Origin: Clostridia bacterium
Lineage (GTDB): Bacteria; Bacillota; Clostridia; Christensenellales; Borkfalkiaceae
Length of the DNA stretch: 42,722 bases
Assembly (NCBI GenBank): GCA_017886545.1
Contig: JAGHJS010000042.1
Span: 1-42,722, forward strand
Direction of reading: 5' to 3'
The notes under the pieces were generated by a model, which was not told the origin of the DNA, did not search any database, and saw only the letters and a list, made by a program, of their open reading frames with translations. Positions 1 to 7,653 of the stretch are shown here, in pieces (positions within the stretch are counted from its first letter, which is position 1; every line of letters begins with the position of its first letter). A program made the translations under genes and the position numbers.

Positions 1-39
1 CTTTCCCTCCGTTTTCGCCGTTTTACTTTCGCTTTCTCT

Positions 40-68
40 ATTATACTTCCCTCTCTTCCCCTTGTAAA
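40..68 (-). promoter_or_regulatory. sigma-A promoter for a leftward gene beyond the window
   Basis: On the minus strand the -35 box TTTACA (63-68) is followed after exactly 17 bases by TATAAT (40-45). Transcription would start near base 33 and run leftward out of the window, so the gene it serves is not visible. The same TTTACA-17-TATAAT arrangement is used by the 19-kb operon at 34269-34297, which supports it as a genuine promoter of this genome. Confidence 0.7.
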
Positions 69-71
69 GTA

Positions 72-98
72 AAATATTTAAATTATTTTTAAATATTT
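72..98. repeat. AT-rich perfect inverted repeat upstream of the left-edge promoter
   Basis: AAATATTTAAA (72-82) and its exact reverse complement TTTAAATATTT (88-98) flank a 5-base spacer. It begins four bases upstream of the -35 box at 63-68, a position suited to an operator or an activator/UP-type element. The arms are pure A/T inside an otherwise GC-rich region. Function is inferred from position only. Confidence 0.45.
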
Positions 99-319
99 AT
101 TCTTATTTTGTACTTTTTTGTCGAATCGGGCTCGCGACCGCGCGGACGCATGCTGCAAAACGGCGGCGCATGCAGGCGGACGGCGTTGTGCCGACGCCGC
201 TCTCCGCGACCGAACGTGCTTGCTATGCCGCCTTTTCCCTCCTGCGCGCGATCCCGCTCCCATGCCCTGCCCGCATGCGGCACGACGCCCTTTTCCCTCT
301 CCCGTGCGCGCCGCGGCTC

Positions 320-414
320 TTTGCTCTTTGTGCTCCCTGCGGCTCTTTCTGCTCCCTGCGGCTCTTTCTGCTTCCTGCGGCTCTTTGTGCTTCCTGCGGC
401 TCTTTGTGCTTCCT
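320..414. repeat. 19-bp tandem repeat, four full copies plus a degenerate one
   Basis: The unit GCGGCTCTTTNTGCTNCCT is repeated head to tail at 339-357, 358-376, 377-395 and 396-414, differing only at two positions. A degenerate copy lies at 320-338. There is no spacer between copies, so this is a tandem repeat and not a CRISPR array. It sits in the gene-poor stretch 99-420, in which no convincing gene was found: its reading frames are Arg/Ala-rich, have no ribosome binding site and are probably composition artefacts. The 19-base unit is not a multiple of three, which also argues against coding. Confidence 0.8.
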
Positions 415-420
415 GCGCAC

Positions 421-455
421 GGCAAAGCCGCCCCCGAAACGGGGGCGGCTTTGCC
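421..455 (-). terminator. strong hairpin terminator of the beta-helix surface protein gene
   Basis: A perfect 16-bp stem (421-436 paired with 440-455) closes a 3-base loop, 20 bases downstream of the stop codon at 476. The core is CGCCCCCG/CGGGGGCG with AAA/TTT shoulders. There is no long U-tract, so it may act through stem stability or partly as an RNA-protecting hairpin. It separates this gene from the tandem repeat. Confidence 0.7.
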
Positions 456-475
456 GTATATTCGGGAAACCAGAA

Positions 476-2338
476 CTACTTGATGAACGGATAGATCCTG
501 GCGAAGAATGCGCCTTTGACGACGCCCTTTTTAAAGCAAAACGCCAGAGCGCCGTAGGCGATGAGCAGCGCGCCGGCCGTGCAGCCTATGGCGATCCCCG
601 CGATCGCCCCGCCCGAAAGGAGCGGTTCCACCGTCACCGTCAGCGCGACGCGCGCCGCGGCGTAATTCGCCGTATCCGCGGGGGTATAGACCGCCGCAAA
701 GGTCTTTTCGCCCGCTTCGCCGACGGAGAGCGCCGCCTCCTCCCACGCCCAGCCCGCAGGCAGGGCGATCTCGGAGAGCGTCTGTCCCTCTTTCGCGGTC
801 AGCCCTTCGGGAAGTTCGTACACGGGCGTCGCCTTGTGTATGGTCAGCGTCGCCGTCATGGGGGCGATGGCGTTGTAGTTGTCCGTATCTTCGCCCGTAA
901 AGGTCGCGGTGACTTCCAGCTCGCCCGCGTCCGTAAGCATGTTCGCCGAATACGAGACCGTAACGCCCTCGGGCAGCGCGCCCGTGACCGTCAGCGTCTT
1001 TTCGCCGCCGTCGTAGGTATATGTCGCGTCCTCGAACGAAACGCCGCTCATGTCGTAGTCCGCTTTGCCGATGACAACGGTAAACGCCGCCGTACCCTGC
1101 GGGAAACAGACCTTGTTTGCGACGTCGATGCCCGCCGCAAACGTTGCCGTCACGGTGTAGGTGCCCGCATTTTGCGGCAGCCCCGTGCCCGTACCGTTTG
1201 CCGAAGCCCCCTCGCCCGAGGTCTCCTCCCACGAATAGGTCACCGCGGCATTCTGCACCGCGTAGGACGTTGCGGGCGCATATGCAGTGCCGTAGGTAAT
1301 TTCCAGGTCTTCTATGTCATACCCCGAAGGCGCTCTGTACACCGCATAGGGGTAGTCCGCATCAAAGTCCCCGTCACCGTAATGCTCTTCTTCCGAAAGG
1401 GTGACGACCGTGTGCGTTTCCTCGTTGAAATATCCCGCGTCGACGTAAGCACGGGGGTCTTCGGCGAAGTACCCGCCGAGAATGGACGCCGTATCGCCTG
1501 CGATAGAACCGGCGCCGAAATACCCGCCGTTTATGGTGAACGAGCTGTAAGAAAGGAGCACGCCGCTGCCGCTTTGTGCGGTATTGTCCGCGATCGTGCC
1601 GCCCTTCATGGTGAATACATCACCAATCATATACACGCCGCCACCGCCCGATTCAGCGGTGTTGCGCGCGATCGTGCCGCCGTTCATGGTGAATGCGCAG
1701 TCCAATACGTACACGCCGCCGCCGTCACTGAAAATATCACCTGTCGCAGTGTTGCCTGCGATCGTGCCGCCGTTCATGATGAATGCGTCTCCGCACGCGT
1801 ACACGCCGCCGCCGAGGTCCGCGCGGTTGCCGACGATTGCGCCTCCGTTCAGAGTAAAGACAGTATCATAGTCAGCGCGAATACCGCCGCCCGCCGTTGT
1901 ATCGCCTCTCCTGCCCGTGCCGCCCGTGATCACGCCGCTGTTGTAGGGGACGCCGTTTATTTCGTTGGCAACGTCTGCGGCCCCCTCACGGCAGTCGCAC
2001 AGCGTGAAAACACCGCCGCTTCCGACCATGATGACGGCGCCGCTGCCCGTGCCCGTGAGAACATAGCCATTCAGGCACAGCGTCACCGTGCCCGAAACAG
2101 TCAGGTCTGTCGTCAGCGTAACGTCGGAGGCAAGATAGTAATTGCCGCCCGTAAGCGTGCCGCCATCTGCGGAGAGAGCCGTCCAGCCTGCGCCGTGTCC
2201 GGTGTGGCCGCTCTCCGCCGCGTGCGCCGTTCGGGCATAGCCGGGCAGAAGAACGGCGAGCGCCAAAGCAGCACACAGCGCAAACAGCGCCGCAAGCAGC
2301 CACAGGAAAAGTTTGTGAGCGTTCGTTCGGTGTTCCAT
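476..2338 (-). CDS. secreted membrane-anchored beta-helix / MBG-type Ig-like surface protein
   Basis: 620 aa with no recognisable enzyme motif; probably an adhesin-like or matrix protein. A signal peptide covers about residues 1-41 (hydrophobic 9-31, cut near AHA-A). Residues about 60-290 form a parallel-beta-helix region with five units of the type FTMNGGTIAxNTA..GGGVY (around 162, 186, 216, 242 and 267). Then come an MBG-type Ig-like domain (about 424-500) and a second Ig-like repeat (about 503-570) closely resembling those in the lipoprotein at 22464-24722. A hydrophobic helix (about 576-602) followed by KK and a short basic tail anchors the C-terminus; no LPXTG motif is present. The start ATG at 2338 is preceded by AAAGGGGG. 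It lies 81 bp after the TetR gene on the same strand and may be its co-transcribed target. Paralogues of such modules are common in Firmicutes surface proteins. Confidence 0.75.
   Translation of the reverse strand: MEHRTNAHKLFLWLLAALFALCAALALAVLLPGYARTAHAAESGHTGHGAGWTALSADGGTLTGGNYYLASDVTLTTDLTVSGTVTLCLNGYVLTGTGSGAVIMVGSGGVFTLCDCREGAADVANEINGVPYNSGVITGGTGRRGDTTAGGGIRADYDTVFTLNGGAIVGNRADLGGGVYACGDAFIMNGGTIAGNTATGDIFSDGGGVYVLDCAFTMNGGTIARNTAESGGGGVYMIGDVFTMKGGTIADNTAQSGSGVLLSYSSFTINGGYFGAGSIAGDTASILGGYFAEDPRAYVDAGYFNEETHTVVTLSEEEHYGDGDFDADYPYAVYRAPSGYDIEDLEITYGTAYAPATSYAVQNAAVTYSWEETSGEGASANGTGTGLPQNAGTYTVTATFAAGIDVANKVCFPQGTAAFTVVIGKADYDMSGVSFEDATYTYDGGEKTLTVTGALPEGVTVSYSANMLTDAGELEVTATFTGEDTDNYNAIAPMTATLTIHKATPVYELPEGLTAKEGQTLSEIALPAGWAWEEAALSVGEAGEKTFAAVYTPADTANYAAARVALTVTVEPLLSGGAIAGIAIGCTAGALLIAYGALAFCFKKGVVKGAFFARIYPFIK
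1585..1860 (-). repeat. coding repeats of the beta-helix region
   Basis: A near-identical DNA core containing CGATCGTGCC recurs at 1591, 1669 and 1759, with a diverged copy at 1834. Spacings are 78, 90 and 75 bases, i.e. 26, 30 and 25 codons. These encode the NGGTIAxNTA units. Nucleotide-level identity suggests recent expansion and possible copy-number variation. Confidence 0.75.
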
Positions 2339-2419
2339 GCGGTATCCCCCTTTTGAAACTATTTGCAGACCGTCTGCGCAACGATTGCATCCGACGCGTT
2401 CGTCCCTCCGTTTCCGATC

Positions 2420-2989
2420 CTATTTCGCCGCGTACTTTTCCGCGATCATCGGCAGCATCTCCTCGATGAGCGCGATCTGCGGCTTCAGGTATTCTTCGTC
2501 CTCAAACAGGGCATAGTGCACGCACGCGCGTACAAACATATAGATGAGCGGGCGGATGACCTGCCACGGGATGCCGAGTTTCGGCTCCAGCGATCTCGCA
2601 TATTCGGTGTAGCGTTTGGTGACGCCGCTGAAAAACTCCGCGCCGTATCTGCGGTACCTGGGCGACGTGTACACCTGGTACATAAAGCGGTATTTTGCGC
2701 CGTGCTTTTCCGCCGTCCAATACGGAACTTCTTTCAAAAACCGCCTGATGTCGGCGGCGCTTTCGGGCGCGTTCGCCATGAAGTCGTCCTCCACTTTCGC
2801 CATGCAGTGCGCCGTAGACTTGATGATGATCTCGTCTTTCGTGGCAAAATAATGGAAGATGTTGCCCGCGCTCATCCCGCACGCCTCGGCGAGCATTTTG
2901 GTAGAAGTATTCTCCAGCCCGTTCCTGCAAAAGCAGTCGAAGCACAGTTCCAGCAATCTCTCCCGTTCGCTTACATTTTTTGTTCTCAT
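2420..2989 (-). CDS. TetR/AcrR-family transcriptional regulator
   Basis: 189 aa, the usual size for the family. The N-terminal helix-turn-helix (about residues 24-55) has the typical TSTKMLAEACGMSAGNIFHYF signature followed by KDEI; the remainder is an all-helical ligand-binding and dimerisation domain that cannot be assigned to a ligand. The start at 2989 was chosen because GGAGAG lies just upstream; an in-frame upstream codon would place the start inside the operator. A consensus promoter and a 26-bp imperfect palindrome precede the gene, so autorepression is likely. The only downstream partner on the same strand is the surface protein at 476-2338. Confidence 0.9.
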   Translation of the reverse strand: MRTKNVSERERLLELCFDCFCRNGLENTSTKMLAEACGMSAGNIFHYFATKDEIIIKSTAHCMAKVEDDFMANAPESAADIRRFLKEVPYWTAEKHGAKYRFMYQVYTSPRYRRYGAEFFSGVTKRYTEYARSLEPKLGIPWQVIRPLIYMFVRACVHYALFEDEEYLKPQIALIEEMLPMIAEKYAAK

Positions 2990-3000
2990 TGCTCTCCGTT

Positions 3001-3026
3001 TTATAAAGTAACCAGTCAATTTATAA
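3001..3026. promoter_or_regulatory. candidate TetR operator (26-bp interrupted palindrome)
   Basis: Arms TTATAAA (3001-3007) and TTTATAA (3020-3026) are exact reverse complements. Between them the core contains further symmetric positions of the pattern TnAC....GTnA. It lies between the promoter's -10 box (3031-3036) and the TetR start codon, covering the expected transcription start, which is a typical place for autorepression. Confidence 0.6.
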
Positions 3027-3030
3027 TTTT

Positions 3031-3059
3031 ATTATACAGGCACATCGGCGCAATGTCAA
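3031..3059 (-). promoter_or_regulatory. consensus sigma-A promoter of the TetR gene
   Basis: TTGACA (minus strand, 3054-3059), a 17-base spacer and TATAAT (3031-3036) match the consensus at all twelve positions. Such a strong promoter fits a gene that is held down by its own repressor. Confidence 0.85.
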
Positions 3060-3248
3060 CCCGTTTTCCGAATTTTCTCCCGCAAAAACCGATGCAGGGT
3101 ACGCGCCCGGGGCGCTTCAACCGCCGTGCCCGACAGAACGCCGCGCCCGACATGTGTGTACCCGCGGCGCGGCAGCCTGAATGCCGCAGCGGTCACGCCC
3201 TGCACGGCGGAAATATAGTGACGGACGATGCCGCAAACGGACGACTGA

Positions 3249-3277
3249 AATGCCCCCGGCCAAAAACCGGGGGCATT
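3249..3277 (-). terminator. terminator of the alpha-mannan operon
   Basis: An 11-bp perfect stem (3249-3259 with 3267-3277, core GCCCCCGG/CCGGGGGC) and a 7-base loop lie 45 bases downstream of the stop codon of the last operon gene (3322). The stem is flanked by A/T, giving AATG..CATT ends. The stretch 3060-3248 between it and the TetR promoter holds no gene that can be supported. Confidence 0.7.
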
Positions 3278-3321
3278 CCGAAGTGCCTGAAATATCGTTG
3301 TTTTTTAACCGTCACCGTCTT

Positions 3322-5013
3322 TTATGCCGCGGCAACCCCTGCATAGTATCTTGCCAGCATCGCATAGCAGTGCGCGTTGGCGGATTGCAGCAGGATCTGC
3401 CTGCCGTTCCCCTCGCTGTTCACGCCCGTATCGGGGTGCTCGGACCAACCGATGATCCATGCGGGAGCGACCAGCCCGTCCTCCGCGCGGTTGTTGTTCC
3501 ACGCATAGTCGAGCGCGCTGCGCATATGCTCGATGTATTCCGCGCCGTCCGTGACGGAGGCGCTCAGATCGATGAACCCTTCGAGCAGGAAGGAAGTGAA
3601 CCAGCTGTTGGAGTTGTACGAGTACTGCCCCTGCATGACCTGCGTGTTCGCGAACTGCCTGTCTGCCGCGGCTGCCGTCTCTGCGTTGCGCTCCTGATAC
3701 AGCTCGGCATACAGATCGCTGTCCGCCTCGTCCGAAGCCGCATAATACGCATACAGCTCCGCACCCGCCGTCATGAACGTGCCCGTGTTGTACGGCAGTT
3801 CCTGCGCGTCGGTAAGCTGGATCATATCGTTTGCGTTGGTCATCTCTTCAAAGCCCTCTTTGAGGAACACTTTGTCGCGGATGCACCCGGAATTCGGGTT
3901 GCGCAGCGTCATATAGCAGAACTCATAGATGTTCTGCGCTTTGAGCATCCAGTCGTCGAGCAGACCGTCGAACTTGCCCTCGAGCGCGGGATCGTCCATA
4001 ACGCCGATCAGCTTCATCAGCATCATCGCCGTAGGCGCGGAAGAGCAGGCGTTCAGCGACGCGTGCGTCGTATCGCTCAAACTCGTCGATCCTTCAAAGA
4101 GGAACTTCGCCGACCACAGCCAATAGATGCCGTGCAGCCCCGTCTCTTCATACCCCTCGCCGACGATCCAGTTGACGATGTTTACCGCTTCGTTGAGGTA
4201 TTCGACTTTGCCCGTGTTCAGGTACGCGTAGTAGAATTCCTTCGCGACCCAGATATTGTCGTCGAAATAAATGCCGCCGATACCCGTATTCACACTGTCG
4301 ATCGCGCCGTCATTGCGCCCCGAATTGTAGATGGCGTACGAATTTGCCGTGCCGTCATTTTCGCCGAACTTCGCAAGGACATGATCGGGGTTTTCCCATG
4401 ACTGCCCGCTACCCATGTTCACCTGCGATACGCGGTAATGGCGCAGGCCCGTGATCAGCTCTTCAAGGTATTCCGTAAAGTATTCATAGTCCGCATGCGT
4501 CTCGTCGATCGCCTGCAGGATGCCGTTGACCATGGAGACCTGCTCCGTATACGGCCAAAGGAACGGCGCACCGCCGCCCGGGGTCAGTTTGGAGAGGCAG
4601 GTATCCGAATTCCAATAGGTTTCACGGATGAGCTTTGCGTATTCAATGGAACGCGCAAGGTTGGTTTCCGCATACTCTGCGGCGGGGTCGGGTTCTTCCG
4701 CCTCATCCTGCCAGCGCGCCTGCAAGGTAACGCTCGCCGTCGGGGTATAGCGATCCCCCGCCTGCCCCGCAAGCGTATCGCCCGCATACCAGCCCGTGAG
4801 CGTTGCGCTCTCCTTCACAGCAGTCGGAAGGGTAACGCTTTCGCCCGCCTCGACCCGTTCGCTTTTCTCGCCCGTGAGCGTGCCGCCGTTCGCATCGTAG
4901 GTGACCGTATAATACACGGGTTCCTCTTCGCCTCCCTGGTCACAGGCAGCAAAGAGCCCGAACGCCAGTACGAGAGCGAGCGCAGCCGCCAGGATCATAC
5001 TGAATTTTTTCAT
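3322..5013 (-). CDS. GH76 endo-alpha-1,6-mannanase lipoprotein with N-terminal InlB-type repeat
   Basis: 563 aa. A lipoprotein signal ends in GLFAAC, with the lipidated Cys at 24. Residues about 35-101 form one InlB B-repeat (Listeria-Bacteroides repeat) with TYDANGG, GWY and VTLQARW, a small beta-grasp domain often used as a surface spacer. The remainder is a GH76 (alpha/alpha)6 domain with the family's paired catalytic aspartates in FDDNIWVAKEF (Asp251-Asp252) and the conserved Trp/Tyr-rich segments HGIYWLW and SSAPTAMM. GH76 enzymes hydrolyse internal alpha-1,6-mannosidic bonds of fungal-type mannan, here on the outer face of the membrane. It is the last gene of the operon, 8 bp after a second GH76 gene; its ribosome binding site overlaps that gene's stop codon. 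Family assignment is firm; exact substrate is inferred. Confidence 0.88.
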   Translation of the reverse strand: MKKFSMILAAALALVLAFGLFAACDQGGEEEPVYYTVTYDANGGTLTGEKSERVEAGESVTLPTAVKESATLTGWYAGDTLAGQAGDRYTPTASVTLQARWQDEAEEPDPAAEYAETNLARSIEYAKLIRETYWNSDTCLSKLTPGGGAPFLWPYTEQVSMVNGILQAIDETHADYEYFTEYLEELITGLRHYRVSQVNMGSGQSWENPDHVLAKFGENDGTANSYAIYNSGRNDGAIDSVNTGIGGIYFDDNIWVAKEFYYAYLNTGKVEYLNEAVNIVNWIVGEGYEETGLHGIYWLWSAKFLFEGSTSLSDTTHASLNACSSAPTAMMLMKLIGVMDDPALEGKFDGLLDDWMLKAQNIYEFCYMTLRNPNSGCIRDKVFLKEGFEEMTNANDMIQLTDAQELPYNTGTFMTAGAELYAYYAASDEADSDLYAELYQERNAETAAAADRQFANTQVMQGQYSYNSNSWFTSFLLEGFIDLSASVTDGAEYIEHMRSALDYAWNNNRAEDGLVAPAWIIGWSEHPDTGVNSEGNGRQILLQSANAHCYAMLARYYAGVAAA

Positions 5014-5021
5014 AGATCATT

Positions 5022-6257
5022 TTACTCCTTAACATATTGATAAAAATACGCCAACGTTCCGAAATTTTCCGCATTCGCAGCCATATCCAGCACGTTTGCC
5101 TTGCTGATGACGGGGGTGCCGTTTTCATCCTTGCTCCAACCGTTTACCCAATCGGAGGGCATCAGCCCGTCATGCAGCATAGAATACGCATGATTGAGGT
5201 TCGCTTCATACGCCTCGATGTACGGCAGCGTCCCTTCGGGATCGTATTCGTACAGTTCCACCCATGCGTCGAACAGCAGGACGTTGAACCACGGGTTCAC
5301 CGAATCGATAACGCGGTAGTCGTACCCTTCCCGCTCTTTGAACCAGTAGGAATAGGCGCCTGCCGCGCTTGCCTTTGCCTGGTCGAGGTAGCTGCTCTCC
5401 TGCGTGATCTCATACAGTTTGACGCCCGCGGCGATCATACTGCCTGTGTTGTATGTAAATTTCCAGGTCGTGATGCTGCCGCTGTTGCTGATATTGTCCC
5501 AATACACATTGTCGGAAGGATCGCGCAGGGTGTCGTACGTCCACTGATAAACCTGCTTTGCCCGCTCCAGCCATACCTCTTCGCCCGTCGCTTCATACAG
5601 CCGCGCGAAGAGCAGCGACGCCGGCGCGTTGGAACAGGTGTTGCGCGAATTCTTGTCCTGCTCGCACCAATAGATGCCGCCGAGAGAGTCGTTCGCCCAA
5701 CCGCTATACACGAATTCCGCAACGGCGACCGATTTTTCGAGGTAGTCCTCATCGCCCAGCTCCTCGTACGCATTCAGAAATTCGCGCGAGACCCATACGT
5801 TATCGTCATAGTAGAAGTCGCCTCCCGCCATGCCGACCGTCGTCGCGCGGGAAGAACAGTACGTCGTGTAGTCGGTGCGGAACCCGCGGTAATACTCGAA
5901 CCCTTCGACCGTATCGCGGTAATAATCGGCAACATACTCGTTGAGCGTATCGCTCAGCGTGGCAATGCGCCAATTTGCCGCGACCGTTTCGGTATACGGC
6001 CAACAATATGCCGTACTGAGATCGCCGTCCGAAGCATCCATGTTCGGATAATAATGATACATGAACAGCGTAACGTCCAACCAGTACTTTTCACGCACGG
6101 ATTCATTGAGCTGTACGGCACGTTCCGCATACATGGCGGCCGTTTCGTTCAGTCCGTCATACATGTTCTTCTCCTCGGCGGGGTCGCAGCCGACGATCCC
6201 GACGCATGCCGCCGCAACGAAACAGGCGGAAAGCAGCAGTGCTACGATCTTTTTCAT
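5022..6257 (-). CDS. GH76 endo-alpha-1,6-mannanase lipoprotein
   Basis: 411 aa, close to a bare GH76 catalytic module. The lipobox GIVGC places the lipidated Cys at 24. Catalytic pair Asp151-Asp152 lies in YYDDNVWVSREF, followed by GGIYWCEQ and CSNAPASLLFARLY, all characteristic of GH76. It lacks the InlB-type spacer of its neighbour, so the two proteins may work at different distances from the membrane or on different chain lengths. The ATG (6255-6257) overlaps the TGA of the GH125 gene by four bases, with GGGGAG upstream, indicating translational coupling. Confidence 0.9.
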   Translation of the reverse strand: MKKIVALLLSACFVAAACVGIVGCDPAEEKNMYDGLNETAAMYAERAVQLNESVREKYWLDVTLFMYHYYPNMDASDGDLSTAYCWPYTETVAANWRIATLSDTLNEYVADYYRDTVEGFEYYRGFRTDYTTYCSSRATTVGMAGGDFYYDDNVWVSREFLNAYEELGDEDYLEKSVAVAEFVYSGWANDSLGGIYWCEQDKNSRNTCSNAPASLLFARLYEATGEEVWLERAKQVYQWTYDTLRDPSDNVYWDNISNSGSITTWKFTYNTGSMIAAGVKLYEITQESSYLDQAKASAAGAYSYWFKEREGYDYRVIDSVNPWFNVLLFDAWVELYEYDPEGTLPYIEAYEANLNHAYSMLHDGLMPSDWVNGWSKDENGTPVISKANVLDMAANAENFGTLAYFYQYVKE

Positions 6258-7600
6258 TGGATCTCCCCTCTCTCTTTCATTTCAGTGACCGCCCTTGCAA
6301 AGAGCGTGTTTGCCCAACAGAACCATGGCCGCGTAAACTTTGCGGGATCGTCGCAGTCGAACCCTTCGTGCATGCATCCGCAGCCGGCGTCCGTCGTAAG
6401 CAGATACCGGAAACATTCGGCACGCTCCTCCGCGCATGTGGAAGTAAGCAGCTGCATGATGATGCCGATATGCCAGATATACCGATCGGGCGTGTGCGGA
6501 CTTCCCAGCCCGCGCGCAGCGGCGCCGCTGAAAAAGTACGGATCATCGCCGCTCAGCACAAAGGCGCGCGTATTGCGGTAGATCGGGTCGTTCTTCGCAC
6601 AGTACCCGATGTACGGCAATCCCAGAAGGTTAGGCACGTTCGCATCGTCGCAGAGCAGGCGGTTGCCCAACCCGTCCACTTCGTACGCGTACATTTTTCC
6701 GTACTTCGGGTGCTCGTACACGGCGTATTGCGCAATGCCCTGTTCTATTTCCCTGCACAATTTGCGCGTCCGCAGGCGCGCCTCTTCCGAAATGCCCGTC
6801 TTTTCCGCATGCCCGATGAGCCACTCCAGCACGGTGCAGGCGAACATATTGGAAGGGATCAGATACCCGTATTCGCATACATCGTCGCTCGGGCGGTACC
6901 CGCTCCAGATCATGCCCGTGTAGCCGACGGGCGTTCCTCTCCCCTCGTTCTGCAGCGTGGGGAACTGCGGGTATTTCGGGCGGCTGTGGCGGTACGAAGA
7001 CCTGCCGAAATGGTCCTGCTCCGTTTCAAAGGTATCCAGTATACGCCCGTATGCCGCCTGAAACGTTGCATCATAGACCGTATAATCGCCCGTCTGCTCG
7101 GCATATTGCTGCGCGAGCCACAGCGGATAGCAAAGCGAGTCGATCTCGAATTTGCGCTCCCAGACCCACGGGCTGTCAAAGTCCGTCACATCGTCTTTGT
7201 GCCCTCGCCCGTTCGCCTCCTCGTTGAAGGCGTTCGCATACGGATCGATGTTGATATAAAAGAACTGCCTTGCAAGCACGCCGCGGATGAGCGCGCGCAC
7301 ATCATCGTCTGCCGCCGCATACGGAAGATAGCCCGTGACCTGGACGGCGGAATCACGCAGCCACATTGCGGGAATGTCGCCCGTCAGCATGAACACGCTG
7401 CCGTCGCTCTTCCACTCCGCCGCCGTATCCAGCGAGGAAAAGAAGCAGTTCAGAAACATTTCGCGCACATGCGCGTCGCCGAGCGTTGCGGCGAAGTCAT
7501 TCACCATGCGGCGCATGGTCCCGCATTTTTGCATCGGTTTCCCTTCCGCAGAGGGGGAGCTTTCGCTCCCCCGTACGGATTCATTCATATAGAAAGCCAA
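6254..7600 (-). CDS. GH125 exo-alpha-1,6-mannosidase
   Basis: 448 aa without signal peptide, therefore cytoplasmic. It shows the GH125 landmarks in order: TGDIPAMWLRDS (73-84), NAFNEEANG (123-131), WERKFEIDSLCYPL (147-160), WSGYRPSDD (232-240, which should hold the general acid Asp) and a C-terminal DRYIWHIGI segment. Characterised GH125 enzymes are metal-independent inverting exo-alpha-1,6-mannosidases that release mannose from alpha-1,6-linked oligosaccharides. This fits import of mannan fragments made by the two GH76 lipoproteins encoded next. The start is a TTG at 7600: AAGGAG lies 8 bases upstream of it, whereas the next ATG (7588) would be 20 bases away. Confidence 0.93.
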   Translation of the reverse strand: MAFYMNESVRGSESSPSAEGKPMQKCGTMRRMVNDFAATLGDAHVREMFLNCFFSSLDTAAEWKSDGSVFMLTGDIPAMWLRDSAVQVTGYLPYAAADDDVRALIRGVLARQFFYINIDPYANAFNEEANGRGHKDDVTDFDSPWVWERKFEIDSLCYPLWLAQQYAEQTGDYTVYDATFQAAYGRILDTFETEQDHFGRSSYRHSRPKYPQFPTLQNEGRGTPVGYTGMIWSGYRPSDDVCEYGYLIPSNMFACTVLEWLIGHAEKTGISEEARLRTRKLCREIEQGIAQYAVYEHPKYGKMYAYEVDGLGNRLLCDDANVPNLLGLPYIGYCAKNDPIYRNTRAFVLSGDDPYFFSGAAARGLGSPHTPDRYIWHIGIIMQLLTSTCAEERAECFRYLLTTDAGCGCMHEGFDCDDPAKFTRPWFCWANTLFARAVTEMKERGEIQ

Positions 7601-7608
7601 GGGATCTA

Positions 7609-7614
7609 CTCCTT
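7609..7614 (-). promoter_or_regulatory. ribosome binding site deciding a TTG start
   Basis: AAGGAG on the minus strand, 8 bases before TTG at 7598-7600 of the GH125 gene. It selects TTG over the ATG four codons later. Confidence 0.7.
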
Positions 7615-7653
7615 ACGGTTTATTGCTTTTTGCCTGTCCCCTTTTGCAGCGGA

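Noticed and set aside
320..414. CRISPR array
   Set aside because: The 19-bp copies are directly adjacent without spacers, and no cas genes are present.
170..2356. A 728-codon open frame on the plus strand
   Set aside because: Runs through the terminator and tandem repeat and is antisense to the surface protein gene; no motif and no plausible start signal.
2365..2377. GCAGAC-C-GTCTGC palindrome between the TetR and surface genes as a terminator or operator
   Set aside because: The arms are only 6 bp, there is no U-run and no promoter next to it; it could be a chance match.
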